A stretch of 64,000 nt of DNA from Mesorhizobium ventifaucium. GTDB taxonomy: Bacteria > Pseudomonadota > Alphaproteobacteria > Rhizobiales > Rhizobiaceae. The notes beneath the pieces were generated by a model. It worked only from the letters and a program-made list of their open reading frames with translations. It had not been told where the DNA came from and ran no database searches. The DNA is taken from positions 62,001-126,000 of the forward strand of contig NZ_CAKXZS010000001.1 of assembly GCF_935822925.1 (NCBI RefSeq). Reading direction: 5' to 3'. Shown here in pieces: positions 55,481 to 64,000 of the stretch. Positions within the stretch are counted from its first letter, which is position 1. Each line of letters starts with the position of its first letter. The translations under genes were made by a program, and so were the position numbers.

Positions 55481-56395
55481 TCACTTCTCCATCTCGCGTC
55501 CGGTTAGCCGCAAGAAGACGTCCTCCAGACTTGGTGGGCGCTCTAAAATCCGCAGACCCGCGCGCCCGCGAAGCTGGACACGCACCTGCTCTGGATCGGG
55601 CGCATAGCAAAAGAGTGTCTCGCCGCTTACCTCAATGCGCTGAACGTACGGCTTAATCAGCGAAGTCAGCTCCTGCGGATTCCCGCCAAAGATCTCGATC
55701 ACATTGCATCCAATATGTTCGTCTATCAGAGCATGAGGGCTGCCCTCGGCAATCTTGCGTCCCCGCTCCAGTACACACAGCCGATCGCATAGCCGCTCAG
55801 CCTCTTCCATGAAGTGGGTAGTCAAAATAATCGTCTTTCCGCTCGCCAGCAGAAAACGCAGCCGCTCCCAGATCAGGTGGCGGGCGTGCGGGTCGAGGCC
55901 GGTAGTCGGCTCGTCCATTATAAGGAGCTGGGGGTCGTTGATCAGCGCGCGTGCCAACGTTAGACGCCGCTTCATGCCGCCTGATAGCTGGCCGACGCGT
56001 GCGTCCGCCTTGCTCTCAAGGCGGGCAAACTCGAGGAGAGATGGAACGACCCGTTGAATCTCCCGTGTACTCATGCCGAAGTACCGCCCGAACACCACCA
56101 GGTTCTCGCGGACCGTGAATTCCAGGTCCAGGTTGTCGAACTGCGGAACGACGCCTATGCCCTTGCGGGCCAAGCGACTTCGAGCCGGCACCGGCACTCC
56201 GAGCACTGTGATCTTACCCGAGTCAGGCCGGGTCATGCCGAGGAGCATGCGCGCAATCGTGCTCTTGCCTGCACCGTTCGGCCCCAGCAGGCCGAAGCAC
56301 TCTCCCGTACCCACGGCGAATGACAACCCGTTCACAACGAGCTTGCTGCCAAATGACTTGGTTACGTCGTTAAGGTCGACTGCTACATTGGACAT
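55481..56395 (-). CDS. nodI: Nod-factor export ATPase NodI
   Basis: The 304-residue ATPase drives NodJ. Walker A is [19 protein letters not shown], the signature is [20 protein letters not shown], Walker B is [17 protein letters not shown] and the switch His lies in [17 protein letters not shown]. The C-terminal 70 residues are the DrrA-type extension. It starts 231 bases after the nodC stop, a longer gap than the tight spacing between nodA, nodB and nodC. Confidence 0.93.
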   Translation of the reverse strand: MSNVAVDLNDVTKSFGSKLVVNGLSFAVGTGECFGLLGPNGAGKSTIARMLLGMTRPDSGKITVLGVPVPARSRLARKGIGVVPQFDNLDLEFTVRENLVVFGRYFGMSTREIQRVVPSLLEFARLESKADARVGQLSGGMKRRLTLARALINDPQLLIMDEPTTGLDPHARHLIWERLRFLLASGKTIILTTHFMEEAERLCDRLCVLERGRKIAEGSPHALIDEHIGCNVIEIFGGNPQELTSLIKPYVQRIEVSGETLFCYAPDPEQVRVQLRGRAGLRILERPPSLEDVFLRLTGREMEK

Positions 56396-56626
56396 GCGTC
56401 TATCTCAGGCTGAAACAGGCCAATCGGCCGGCCGGCTGCCTACGTTCGAGGTTCTGGTCCAGAGCAGCCGTATCTGTGCTGGTCCTTTGGGAAATGACAG
56501 CGGAGAAACGCGTGTCGCTCCCGTGCAAAAAAGGGTCGAAAGCCTACGATCGCATTCGGCTGGTTCCCGTTCCGATCGTTGATGCATGCCTAAGCTCTCG
56601 ACGTATTGGCAACGAAAGTTATTCGG

Positions 56627-57982
56627 TCAGTCGGAGCTGTGAAGAACCCCAGGCTTAACCAGCTGTGCAGAATCGCGCGAACGATCCGCCGTACGATTCG
56701 AGCCGGCAATTCCCGGGCTGCCTGTACCATTTGCTCTGGTGATCGGGTTTGCGATGATGATCGGCTTCTTGCTCCCGTGGGGCTGGGTAGCATTTTTGCG
56801 CGACAGCCAGTCACTGTTGCTCAATGTACACAACGCATAAGCTTTCAAGGGAAGGAGGAGAAAGATGTTGATGAACGTGTGCAGAGAAAAGCCGAAAAAC
56901 CGAGATTGGCGTGCACGAAAAGCTATCACGGTGCATCGAATGGTCGTCATGCCGGCAATGATCACTGCCGTTGGCCAAGGCACCGTATCTGTCAATGCGA
57001 GCTCTGCGAGCCCGGCTAGTACAGCGACGGCGAGCAACAATGGGCCGAGATTCTGTCCAATTACGTCCAACGTGAGATAGCGATCGAGGCTCGGCAACAG
57101 GCGCAGTGCCAGCAGCGTGTCGCGGAAAGTGCTTCGTGCCCATCGTAGTTGTTGGCGCAGATAGGGCCCCAGCTTATCCGGAACGACTGTCGCCGCGATC
57201 GCGTCCGGAACGTACTCGGTCCGAAAGCCTGCTTTCAGCATCAGGATGGTAAGATGGCGGTCCTCGCCGAAGTCGCTAGGCTTGCCCCTAAACAGCTGAG
57301 TCTCGTATTGATCTAGCAGCGACATCAGAGAAGAGCGGCGGTACATTGCACATGGGCCGCAACAGCACATGACCGCACCAAAGCGAGCCTGCGCAGCGCG
57401 CTCCTCGTTGCAGGCGAGCCAGTACTCCATGTCAATCAGCCGGGTCAACCAAGTGTCGCTCCGGTTGGATGCCGTCAGCTGGCCCATGGCGGCGCCGATC
57501 GCTGGATCCCGCATCCTTGCGGTAAGTTTCGCAATCACGTCGGGCTCGAGAGTCGTGTCAGAGTCGACGCTGAGCACGAAATCTCCAGACGAGCCACGGA
57601 TCGCTGCGATCTGCGCCTTGCGTTTGCCGACATTGTGGGGGAGCTGAATAAACGTGAATCTGGGGTCGTCTACGTAGGCGTGATGCACCGGCGTGAGGGC
57701 CTTGCGATTTCCAGAACCGTCATCCACCACATAGACGTGCAGCTTTCCGGCGTATTCCTGGTTGGCAACCGAAGCCAGACAGGCCGAAAGTGTACGCGGC
57801 TCCTCATTGTAACAGGGGATAATGACATCCACGCTCGGCCAAAGGTCGGAGGCGAGCAAGTCGTCCGAGATTGATGCAACGTGTCCCGACTGCGCGTAAA
57901 CCGCTTGCATACCTTTATAAACGGTCGAGAGCAGCGCATAACACGAAACGGCGACGGTACTGGCTGTGGTAAGCGGGTCCAT
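56627..57982 (-). CDS. nodC: N-acetylglucosaminyltransferase NodC
   Basis: The 451-residue membrane enzyme makes the chitin-oligomer backbone from UDP-GlcNAc. GT2 motifs are SVDVIIPCYNEEPRTLSACL, LSVDSDTTLEPDVIAKL (DxD), DFGEDRHLTILMLKAGF and the product-holding LRQQLRWARSTF. A signal-anchor-like helix lies at the N-terminus and several helices at the C-terminus. The start is the ATG at 57982 (MDPLTTASTVAVSC); a much longer open frame upstream is nodB in another frame. It is about 25 residues longer than most NodC proteins, owing to a polar C-terminal tail. Confidence 0.95.
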   Translation of the reverse strand: MDPLTTASTVAVSCYALLSTVYKGMQAVYAQSGHVASISDDLLASDLWPSVDVIIPCYNEEPRTLSACLASVANQEYAGKLHVYVVDDGSGNRKALTPVHHAYVDDPRFTFIQLPHNVGKRKAQIAAIRGSSGDFVLSVDSDTTLEPDVIAKLTARMRDPAIGAAMGQLTASNRSDTWLTRLIDMEYWLACNEERAAQARFGAVMCCCGPCAMYRRSSLMSLLDQYETQLFRGKPSDFGEDRHLTILMLKAGFRTEYVPDAIAATVVPDKLGPYLRQQLRWARSTFRDTLLALRLLPSLDRYLTLDVIGQNLGPLLLAVAVLAGLAELALTDTVPWPTAVIIAGMTTIRCTVIAFRARQSRFFGFSLHTFINIFLLLPLKAYALCTLSNSDWLSRKNATQPHGSKKPIIIANPITRANGTGSPGIAGSNRTADRSRDSAQLVKPGVLHSSD

Positions 57983-57996
57983 AAGATCTCGTTTGT

Positions 57997-58638
57997 TCAA
58001 TGATGTTGAGGAAGGGGTCGGACTGTGAATCCGCGGTCGTGCAGCGCTGGAATCAGGCGGGACAGCGCCATAACCGTCTGCTCGCGTGGATCGCTTTGAG
58101 AGCGCTCGCACCCGTCGTGCAGGAGCACAATCGCGCCCGGGCGGAGACCGGCAAGAACTGAATCGACAATCGAGTCGGCGCCGGGGCGAGACCAGTCTCG
58201 CGGGTCTACTGACCAATGCAGGGGTGCCAATCCAGTGCTCGCCGAGGCTGTGAGAACTTCTTCGGTCCAGCTCCCATACGGCGCACGAAAGTACCGCACC
58301 GCAGCGTGGGGGCACGCCATCATGATGGCGCTGTTCGCCTCAAGGATTTCACGTTCAACTTCGCCGGGTGCGCATTTGGACAGGTCCGGATGAGTCATCG
58401 TGTGATTGGCCACTTCATGCCCATCTGCAATCATTCGCCGGATAAGCTCCGGCCGGTCTACAGCCGCGTCACCGATCACGAAGAACGTCGCCGGTGTCCG
58501 GTGTTGCGCCAGCAGGTCGAGGACCTCCGGTGTCCAAACGGGATCGGGGCCGTCGTCAAACGTGAGATAGACGCTGCGCTCTTCGGTGCCGTCAGCGCAG
58601 TCACTGGGCACTTCACATATACAGTCCAGATGTTTCAT
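57997..58638 (-). CDS. nodB: Chitooligosaccharide deacetylase NodB
   Basis: The 213-residue polysaccharide deacetylase removes the acetyl group from the non-reducing sugar so NodA can acylate it. Motifs are [20 protein letters not shown] (catalytic Asp and metal Asp), [13 protein letters not shown] (two His), YFRAPYGSW and IVLLHDGCE. The start at 58638 overlaps the nodA stop by 4 bases (ATGA), which supports coupled translation; the frame is open 42 bases more. The gap to nodC is 14 bases. Confidence 0.95.
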   Translation of the reverse strand: MKHLDCICEVPSDCADGTEERSVYLTFDDGPDPVWTPEVLDLLAQHRTPATFFVIGDAAVDRPELIRRMIADGHEVANHTMTHPDLSKCAPGEVEREILEANSAIMMACPHAAVRYFRAPYGSWTEEVLTASASTGLAPLHWSVDPRDWSRPGADSIVDSVLAGLRPGAIVLLHDGCERSQSDPREQTVMALSRLIPALHDRGFTVRPLPQHH

Positions 58639-59225
58639 AGCTCCGGACCGTTCCGCTCGATGAAGGTGCCGGACGGCCACTCGTCCATCGAGCGCCCGAT
58701 CGGCGAGACCAGGACGAGATCGTCCTCCAAGCGTGTGGGCGGCAGGTCGGGATGTATGTCTGCCAGGGTCGAGCGGATGCGAACGTCCGGCACAATCTTC
58801 CCAAGCCCCGCATTGCAGAGCCTCTGAATATGATTTCGCATTTCGTGCCGAACCGTGCCGAAAGCGAATGGAACGCCCATCTGCTCCAGCGCTGGATACA
58901 GACTGCGCATCGACAAGCTGATGCCGAGGCCCTCAAGATCCCGACGCACCCCGTACAATCCGAGTTCGGCCACCAGCACGTCGATCTCGCCAACTTTGAT
59001 GAACCGGCGCAGTAGACCGAGATGTGCCGCTACACCGTGCGCGTCCCTACCAATTGCGCGGAACTCTGGCCTCGCGCCGGCCCAACTGCGGCCGCCTTCG
59101 AATCGCCTTGCGGAGAAGGTGCCAGTCCCTCCATAGGTTTTGTGCAAGAAGTCTGAGAGCTCGACATGCTCATGCAGTTGCAACTCGTTTTCCCAACACA
59201 ACCTCCACTGCACTTCAGAGCGCAT
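58635..59225 (-). CDS. nodA: N-acyltransferase NodA
   Basis: The 196-residue enzyme attaches the fatty-acyl chain to the deacetylated chitin oligomer. [20 protein letters not shown] starts it. [23 protein letters not shown]-type helix equivalents and [18 protein letters not shown] are typical. NodA selects the acyl chain and here probably accepts the unsaturated chain made by NodFEG. It is the first gene of the operon, and a nod box lies about 245 bases upstream. Confidence 0.95.
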   Translation of the reverse strand: MRSEVQWRLCWENELQLHEHVELSDFLHKTYGGTGTFSARRFEGGRSWAGARPEFRAIGRDAHGVAAHLGLLRRFIKVGEIDVLVAELGLYGVRRDLEGLGISLSMRSLYPALEQMGVPFAFGTVRHEMRNHIQRLCNAGLGKIVPDVRIRSTLADIHPDLPPTRLEDDLVLVSPIGRSMDEWPSGTFIERNGPEL

Positions 59226-59468
59226 GGAAAGACCTCATTCGTTCGTGTTTTCCTGAGGTAAGCGCCTAATGACGGGGAGCTTGTCGCGTCGAGCAGACGC
59301 GATATGGCTTTCGCAGATCACCGAGGAACTTTAGCCGCACTGGACATGCGATCCGGCCGACACCGGAAGGCGTACGCCAGAAATGCTGTCCGGCACCCAC
59401 GCAAGCATTAAGTTCCTTTAGGGCTTGCTTACATCCTTGTAAGGTCCCTATGCGACGTTCAGCAAAAC

Positions 59469-59512
59469 TGGTAAAATCGTTTGTTTCGATGAAAGGTATC
59501 CACTCGATGGAT
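59469..59512 (-). promoter_or_regulatory. nod box between nodA and nodD
   Basis: On the minus strand the segment gives ATCCATCGAGTGGATACC, then TTTC, then ATCGAAACAAACGATTTTAC. It matches both halves of the nod box consensus, with one altered position in the ATCCAAACAATC block. It points towards nodA, and its left end lies 10 bases from the nodD start, so NodD bound here could also repress its own gene. Confidence 0.92.
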
Positions 59513-59522
59513 AGCCGCGCCC

Positions 59523-60506
59523 ATGCGTTTCAAGGGACTTGATCTCAATCTTCTCGTTGTGCTGGACGCATTGCTGGCCGAGCGCAATCTCTCGGCGGCG
59601 GCACACCGCATAAACCTGAGTCAGCCGGCCATGAGTGCGGCCGTCGCCCGGCTGCGCGATTTTTTCGGCGATGAACTGTTCAGCATGAACGGTCGCGAAC
59701 GTATTCTGACGTCACGTGCGGTAGCACTTGGCCCCGCAGTCCGCGACGCTCTCCTGCGCATCCAGTCCTCGATTATTTCGTCCGATCCGTTTGACCCAAA
59801 TCGATCCGATCGCCGCTTCAGGATCATTATTTCCGATTTCGCCACGCTGGTGTTTTTTGAAAAAGTCGTGGAGCGTGTCGCTCGGGAAGCCCCCGCCGTC
59901 ACGTTCGAATTGCTGCCTCTCGATGACAACCCAAATGAGCTCCTCCGGCGAGGCGACATCGACTTTGTAATTCTTCCGGATATGTTCATGTCGGGCGCGC
60001 ATCCAAGCGTGGCGCTTTTCGATGAGAAGCTGGTATGCGTGGGCTGTGCCGCCAACAAGCAGCTGCCACGGCAGCTTACATTTGAGAGATACCTGTCGAT
60101 GAGGCACGTCTGCGTCAGGTTCGGACGTTGGCGCAAGCCCTCCATGGAGGAACTGTTCTTGCTTGAGCACGGCCTGAAAAGACGTGTCGAAGTCGAGGTG
60201 CAGGGCTTCAGCATGGTGCCGCCAATGGTGTCCGGCACAGCTCGTATTTCGTCCGTGCCCCTCCGGCTGGTTAAGCACTTCGAAAAAACATTCCCCCTTA
60301 AGGTCGTCGAACTTCCGCTGCCGCTTCCCGTTTTCACCGAAGCCGTCCAATGGCTGGCCAACCACAACAGCGATCCGGCCAGCATCTGGATGCGGGAGAT
60401 AATGGTGCAGGAAGCATCCCGGCTGGCTACTCCTGCGAATCCACGAGAGGCCCCCAGCGCTCCTGGACTTGTGTCGGCCGTTACCGCCCACTCTCATGTT
60501 GCCTGA
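59523..60506 (+). CDS. nodD: Flavonoid-responsive LysR regulator NodD
   Basis: The 327-residue LysR protein begins [20 protein letters not shown], followed by the helix-turn-helix ([20 protein letters not shown]). Its inducer-binding half has the NodD-type [20 protein letters not shown]. It binds nod boxes and activates nod genes when plant flavonoids are present. The gene is divergent from nodABC across the nod box. Length and start are normal. A scrap of a second nodD lies 0.6 kb downstream (61056-61116). Confidence 0.95.
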   Translation: MRFKGLDLNLLVVLDALLAERNLSAAAHRINLSQPAMSAAVARLRDFFGDELFSMNGRERILTSRAVALGPAVRDALLRIQSSIISSDPFDPNRSDRRFRIIISDFATLVFFEKVVERVAREAPAVTFELLPLDDNPNELLRRGDIDFVILPDMFMSGAHPSVALFDEKLVCVGCAANKQLPRQLTFERYLSMRHVCVRFGRWRKPSMEELFLLEHGLKRRVEVEVQGFSMVPPMVSGTARISSVPLRLVKHFEKTFPLKVVELPLPLPVFTEAVQWLANHNSDPASIWMREIMVQEASRLATPANPREAPSAPGLVSAVTAHSHVA

Positions 60507-60659
60507 GGCGACAGATCGTCAGCTGATTGGCAGGTGTTGCGCTTGCAGACTGTGAGACTCCCGGGGCGAGGAGCGGAACTCGAAGTGCATGTCTCTGGGT
60601 CGGGTACCGCGTCCGGATTCGCAGCTTGGCTGGCCTTGGTCTAGGCTTGCTGGGGCCAT

Positions 60660-60885
60660 CGTGGGTTTATGCCGCGGGTGCGGTCGATGGTCGCTTCGAA
60701 GCTCTGGTTGGAGTTGTCAGCTGGCATACGCTTGGGTGCAGAAGAAGTCCTCGATCAGATGACGCGAGAGGCGGCGGCAAGGCGCGCCTCGGATCGTGCT
60801 GGATCACGATCTTGGCGCCGCGCTCGTTCAGATCGGCAATGATGGTGTTGCTATTGAACCCCGTGTCGGCGTTCGGATCGCCGAA
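60660..60885 (-). pseudogene. IS5-family transposase fragment
   Basis: The minus strand reads FNSNTIIADLNERGAKIVIQ, then, one frame on, RHLIEDFFCTQAYA and SNQSFEATIDRTRGI. These match the region between the second Asp and the Glu of IS5-type transposases (usually KGYDSNAIIxDL...RHLIENFFxxLK). It has a frameshift and no ends. Confidence 0.65.
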
Positions 60886-61055
60886 GGCGACGCCCTTGAT
60901 GGGCGGGCGAAACCCACCGTATCGAAGCGGCCTCCTGACAGGAGGACGAAGCACGCGAGTGCCGAGCGCATCGGTGAGGGCAAGGATCTTTCATGTCGAC
61001 CTTGGGAGGGCCTGTGGCCTGGCTTTGATTCCCCTTTGCGCTGCCGCGGCACGTG

Positions 61056-61116
61056 CATCAACTCATTCGCCCGGCCATGAGTGCAGCCGTGGCCCGGCTG
61101 CGGGATGAACCGTTTA
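61056..61116 (+). pseudogene. Scrap of a second nodD (helix-turn-helix region)
   Basis: The frame reads [16 protein letters not shown]. At 61071-61106, 33 of 36 bases are identical to nodD 59625-59660. Sequence before and after is unrelated or too decayed to place. Confidence 0.7.
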
Positions 61117-61229
61117 CGACAAGCGCCGCGGAGGTTTGATCCGCATTGCAGCACCACTTGCCCTGCAAACGCGGCGGTGAGACCTGTCGCGTGATGCCTA
61201 CGACAAGGTAGGCTCCGGTCACCCCGTGC

Positions 61230-61967
61230 TCAGATCATGGCCATGCCGCCATTGACGTGGATGGTCTGGCCGGTGACGTAGGCTGCTTCATCGGAGGCGA
61301 GGTAGGCGACGGCGGACGCGACTTCAGCGCTGGTGCCCATGCGCCGCGTCGGGATCGCCGCCATGATCGTCTCTTTCTGCTTGTCATTGAGCTTTTCGGT
61401 CATCGCCGATTCGATGAAACCCGGGGCGACGCAGTTGACGGTGATGTTGCGGGTGGCGATCTCCTGCGCCAGCGACTTGGAAAAGCCGGTCATGCCAGCC
61501 TTAGAGGCGCAGTAATTGGTCTGACCGGGATTGCCGGTGAAGCCAACCACAGAGGTGATGTTGATGATGCGGCCATGCCGGCGCCGCATCATCGGATGGG
61601 TGAGTTCGCGGGTCAGCCGGAACACGGCGGTCAGATTGACCTCAAGCACGCTATCCCAATCGGCGTCCGCCATGCGCACGAACAGCCCGTCCTTGGCAAT
61701 GCCGGCATTGTTGACCAGGATATCAACGCCTTCGAGCTCGACCTCCGCCTTCTGGCCGAGCGCCTTGACCTCGTCGCGGTTCGACAGATTGGCCGGGAAA
61801 AGTTTTACCCGATCGCCGAGTTCGTCAGCCAAGGTCTCCAGTTTCTCGACGCGGGTGCCGTGCAGGCCGACAATGGCGCCCTGCGCATGCAGCACACGGG
61901 CGATCGCCTCGCCAATGCCCCCCGATGCGCCGGTGACGAGCGCCTTGCGGCCGGTCAATTCAAACAT
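61230..61967 (-). CDS. nodG: 3-oxoacyl-ACP reductase, NodG-like
   Basis: The 245-residue short-chain dehydrogenase reduces 3-oxoacyl-ACP with NADPH during fatty-acid elongation. The nucleotide motif is TGASGGIGEAIARVL, NNAG follows, and the catalytic Tyr and Lys are in TNYCASKAGMTGF, with HVNGGMAMI at the end. NodG and the housekeeping FabG cannot be told apart by motif; the place behind nodE favours NodG. It lies 321 bases after nodE, so a separate promoter or a long leader is possible. Confidence 0.85.
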   Translation of the reverse strand: MFELTGRKALVTGASGGIGEAIARVLHAQGAIVGLHGTRVEKLETLADELGDRVKLFPANLSNRDEVKALGQKAEVELEGVDILVNNAGIAKDGLFVRMADADWDSVLEVNLTAVFRLTRELTHPMMRRRHGRIINITSVVGFTGNPGQTNYCASKAGMTGFSKSLAQEIATRNITVNCVAPGFIESAMTEKLNDKQKETIMAAIPTRRMGTSAEVASAVAYLASDEAAYVTGQTIHVNGGMAMI

Positions 61968-62288
61968 CTTTTCTCCTCATTCTTCAGGCCGGTGAATTCG
62001 GTCACCTCTGAGTGTCGCCGAGCCAGAAGTCTCGGCTCCAATGAGTGGCTTCCTCGCCGCTCCTGATCCGCGCCAGGACCCCGCTGCGAGGTAGAATCGT
62101 CTATGCAGCCCAAACCGCGTTGGGCGAGTTCGCGCAATTGGCCGCGGCCGGCCTCGGCTGCGAGACCAGGCGCGGCTCGACCGACCTGACCACCTGGAGC
62201 TGACTGGTGGTGCACTGGGAGAGCCTTCAGACTGCCAGCAAAGCGACGGCGCCCGGAAGGGCTTTGCGGCAAACATGTCGGAGGCTTA
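61968..62288. other. Intergenic stretch between nodE and nodG
   Basis: No gene or nod box is visible. Open frames on both strands have no motif. Confidence 0.5.
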
Positions 62289-63497
62289 CTATACGTGTTT
62301 GAAGGCTAGAACTGAATTCACGCCGCCCATGGCAAACGCGTTGCTCATGGCCACACGCACCTTACGCTCGCGCGGCACGTTGGGCGTGACGTCGAGATCG
62401 CAATCGGGGTCTGGCTCGCGATAGTTGGCGGTCGGCGGTACGACGCCCTCCTGAATCGCCATCACACAGGCGATCATCTCAAGCGCACTCGCTGCACCTT
62501 GACAGTGCGCGTGGGTGGATTTGGTGGAAGAGACGGACATCGAATAAGCATGCTCACCGAAGACGCGCTTGATCGCCGCCGTTTCGATTTGATCGTTGGC
62601 CTTGGTGCCGGTGCCGTGCGCGTTCAGGTACTCGACGTCCTCGGGATTCAGTTTCGCATCGGCAAGGCAGGCGCGCATCGCGCGCTCCGGCCCGTGAACT
62701 GCCGGCGCGGCGATGTGGGAGGCATCGGCAGACAGGCCGATGCCGGCGACCTCGGCAAGAATCGTTGCACCCCGGGCGGTAGCATGCTCATAGCTTTCCA
62801 GTACGGCCATGCCCGCACCTTCGCCCAGCACCAGTCCCTTCCGGTCGGCGGAGAAGGGCCGGCAAGTATCCGGAGCGAGCACGCGCATCGCTTCCCATGC
62901 CTTCACCATCATAAACACGAACGGCGCGTCGCTGCCTCCCGCAAGCATCACGTCGGCCCGGCCGTACTTGATCTGGTCTACGGCCGAGGCGATCGCATGA
63001 TTGCCCGATGCACAGGCGGTAGTGACGCCGAAGACCGGCCCGCGAAGGCCGAGGCTCATGCTGACTTGGCACGCAGCCGCGCTCGGCATCGCCTTTACTC
63101 CGGAGAACAGATCAACGCGGGACGCTCCCCCCAAAAGGACGTCGCGGTAGCCTTTTTCGGTCGCATCGTAGCCGCCGAAGGCGACGCCCACTGTTGCGCC
63201 AAAGCGATGGGCATTGCCTTCATTGCAGGAAAGTCCGGCCTGTCGCATGGCTTCGCGTGCTGCAAGCACGGCAAGCAGGCTGAAACGGCCCATGGCGAGC
63301 AGCTGCCTGGGGTCAACGTCGTGCTCAGGCAGCGTCTTGATCTCGGCGCCGATCGTGCCCTCCAGCCCGTGAAGCTGTGCATTGACAATGGGACCGATGG
63401 CCGATCGGCCCTCGCGCATGCCTCTCCAGATGGAGCCGACATCGGTGCCCAGTCCGCACAGCCCGCCCAGTCCGGTGATAACGACCCGCCGATCCAT
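62289..63497 (-). CDS. nodE: Nodulation beta-ketoacyl-ACP synthase NodE
   Basis: The 402-residue condensing enzyme elongates acyl chains on NodF to give multi-unsaturated chains that set host range. The catalytic Cys is in [14 protein letters not shown], the two His in [14 protein letters not shown] and [17 protein letters not shown]. The stop of nodF abuts its start, with no base between. Length and motifs are normal. Confidence 0.93.
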   Translation of the reverse strand: MDRRVVITGLGGLCGLGTDVGSIWRGMREGRSAIGPIVNAQLHGLEGTIGAEIKTLPEHDVDPRQLLAMGRFSLLAVLAAREAMRQAGLSCNEGNAHRFGATVGVAFGGYDATEKGYRDVLLGGASRVDLFSGVKAMPSAAACQVSMSLGLRGPVFGVTTACASGNHAIASAVDQIKYGRADVMLAGGSDAPFVFMMVKAWEAMRVLAPDTCRPFSADRKGLVLGEGAGMAVLESYEHATARGATILAEVAGIGLSADASHIAAPAVHGPERAMRACLADAKLNPEDVEYLNAHGTGTKANDQIETAAIKRVFGEHAYSMSVSSTKSTHAHCQGAASALEMIACVMAIQEGVVPPTANYREPDPDCDLDVTPNVPRERKVRVAMSNAFAMGGVNSVLAFKHV

Positions 63498-63779
63498 TCA
63501 AGCCGCCTTGTTGAGCAAGCCGCGGATGGCTTCCACCATGTCGCCGACAGTTTGGAGATCAGACCACGCCTCGGCCGAGTTCATCTCGATCTTGATGCCG
63601 TAGGCCTGTTCGAGATCCCAGAGCACGTCCGCCAATCCCAGTGAATCGATGCCGAGCCCAGTCACTTCCGTCGCAGTGGTTATTTCGCCGACGGACGCTG
63701 CAGTCGTTCCCTCGGCGTTCTCCGATTCGACGCGCTTCCTGATTATCTCTACGATTTCCGTTGTAAGTTGATCAGACAT
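63498..63779 (-). CDS. nodF: Nodulation acyl carrier protein NodF
   Basis: The 93-residue acyl carrier protein has the phosphopantetheine serine in [17 protein letters not shown]. It starts [20 protein letters not shown]. NodF carries the special unsaturated fatty acid to NodA. It is directly followed by nodE. The upstream 220 bases up to the window edge show no clear nod box, so its promoter may lie outside the window or be atypical. Confidence 0.92.
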   Translation of the reverse strand: MSDQLTTEIVEIIRKRVESENAEGTTAASVGEITTATEVTGLGIDSLGLADVLWDLEQAYGIKIEMNSAEAWSDLQTVGDMVEAIRGLLNKAA

Positions 63780-63895
63780 TATTTGTTTCTTTCCATTTCA
63801 GCTTGTTTTTACGTTGGGGTGACTTGACTCCTGGGCAGCGCGCGTCCGGGAAACTAGCCATTAAACTTGTGCAACTGACAAAGCTTAATGCTCAT

Positions 63896-63919
63896 ACCAG
63901 CCGGATGAGTCCGGCTGGT
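63896..63919. terminator. Perfect hairpin upstream of nodF
   Basis: ACCAGCCGGA (63896-63905) and TCCGGCTGGT (63910-63919) form a 10-bp stem with a TGAG loop. No T-run follows on either strand, so it may be a terminator remnant or a binding site. Confidence 0.4.
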
Positions 63920-64000
63920 CTGCGGCGCAGGCTGCGATGGCGAAGAACGTCGCCGGGAGCCGATTTTGCTAGCCACTCGGGACAGATATGTAGTCCCGGA

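Noticed and set aside
62499..63644. 381-codon plus-strand frame
   Set aside because: It is antisense to nodE and nodF, whose motifs are complete.
63780..64000. nod box upstream of nodF
   Set aside because: None of the conserved blocks is present on either strand within the window.
1..64000. CRISPR arrays, tRNA and rRNA genes
   Set aside because: No regularly spaced short repeats, cloverleaf-like tRNA sequences or rRNA landmarks were seen.

Overview
The window looks like a symbiosis island of a Mesorhizobium-type rhizobium (Rhizobiales). It carries a near-complete nodulation gene set (nodD, nodABCIJ, nodH, nodFEG, nodU) with two clear nod boxes. Around it lie many transposase remnants, truncated genes and frameshifted paralogues, with short stretches of ordinary housekeeping-type genes between them. 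The genus is inferred from gene content and was not tested against a database. The order nodA-nodB-nodC-nodI-nodJ is the canonical one, unlike the classical Mesorhizobium loti layout where nodB lies apart.

Left part (1-29,000). A secreted nuclease is followed by decayed DNA (HNH, Tn3, IS3 and omptin fragments) around an ABC exporter. Next come a YggS-type PLP protein fused to a truncated dapA-like gene, and a glmM copy. An IS6 remnant, a NUDIX gene and a broken EamA gene follow. A decayed amino-acid module (dapA-like, lysE, B3/4-domain gene, mocR) precedes an intact sulfonate-type operon (SsuA/SsuC/SsuB plus a flavin monooxygenase). Beyond it are pmtA, a second IS6 remnant, a scrap of a Ulp1-like effector, an AbiE toxin-antitoxin pair with a broken antitoxin, msrA, a double cold-shock protein, a probable small RNA of the alpha-r14/NfeR1 type, an ATP-dependent DNA ligase and a YedK/SRAP protein.

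Middle part (29,000-49,000). An S46 peptidase gene has a sigma-54 promoter and a perfect NifA-type upstream site. An acetoacetate decarboxylase gene also has a sigma-54 promoter. Both may therefore be on in nodules. After an IS1182-type transposase come nodU with its own nod box and the better preserved copy of the amino-acid module: dapA-like and PLP-lyase on one strand, mocR and the B3/4 gene on the other. paiB with a deleted lysE, a sugar isomerase-like gene, a second carbamoyltransferase fragment and a frameshifted syrB-like regulator follow.

Right part (49,000-64,000). An RND efflux pump and its adaptor precede nodH, nodJ, nodI, nodC, nodB and nodA on the minus strand, with nodD divergent across a nod box. 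nodG, nodE and nodF lie beyond. NodABC would build the lipochitooligosaccharide core, NodFEG a special unsaturated acyl chain, NodH a sulfate and NodU a carbamoyl group, and NodIJ would export the product. NodFE together with NodH suggests a host among the galegoid legumes (inference). The sulfate-activating genes nodPQ are not in this window.
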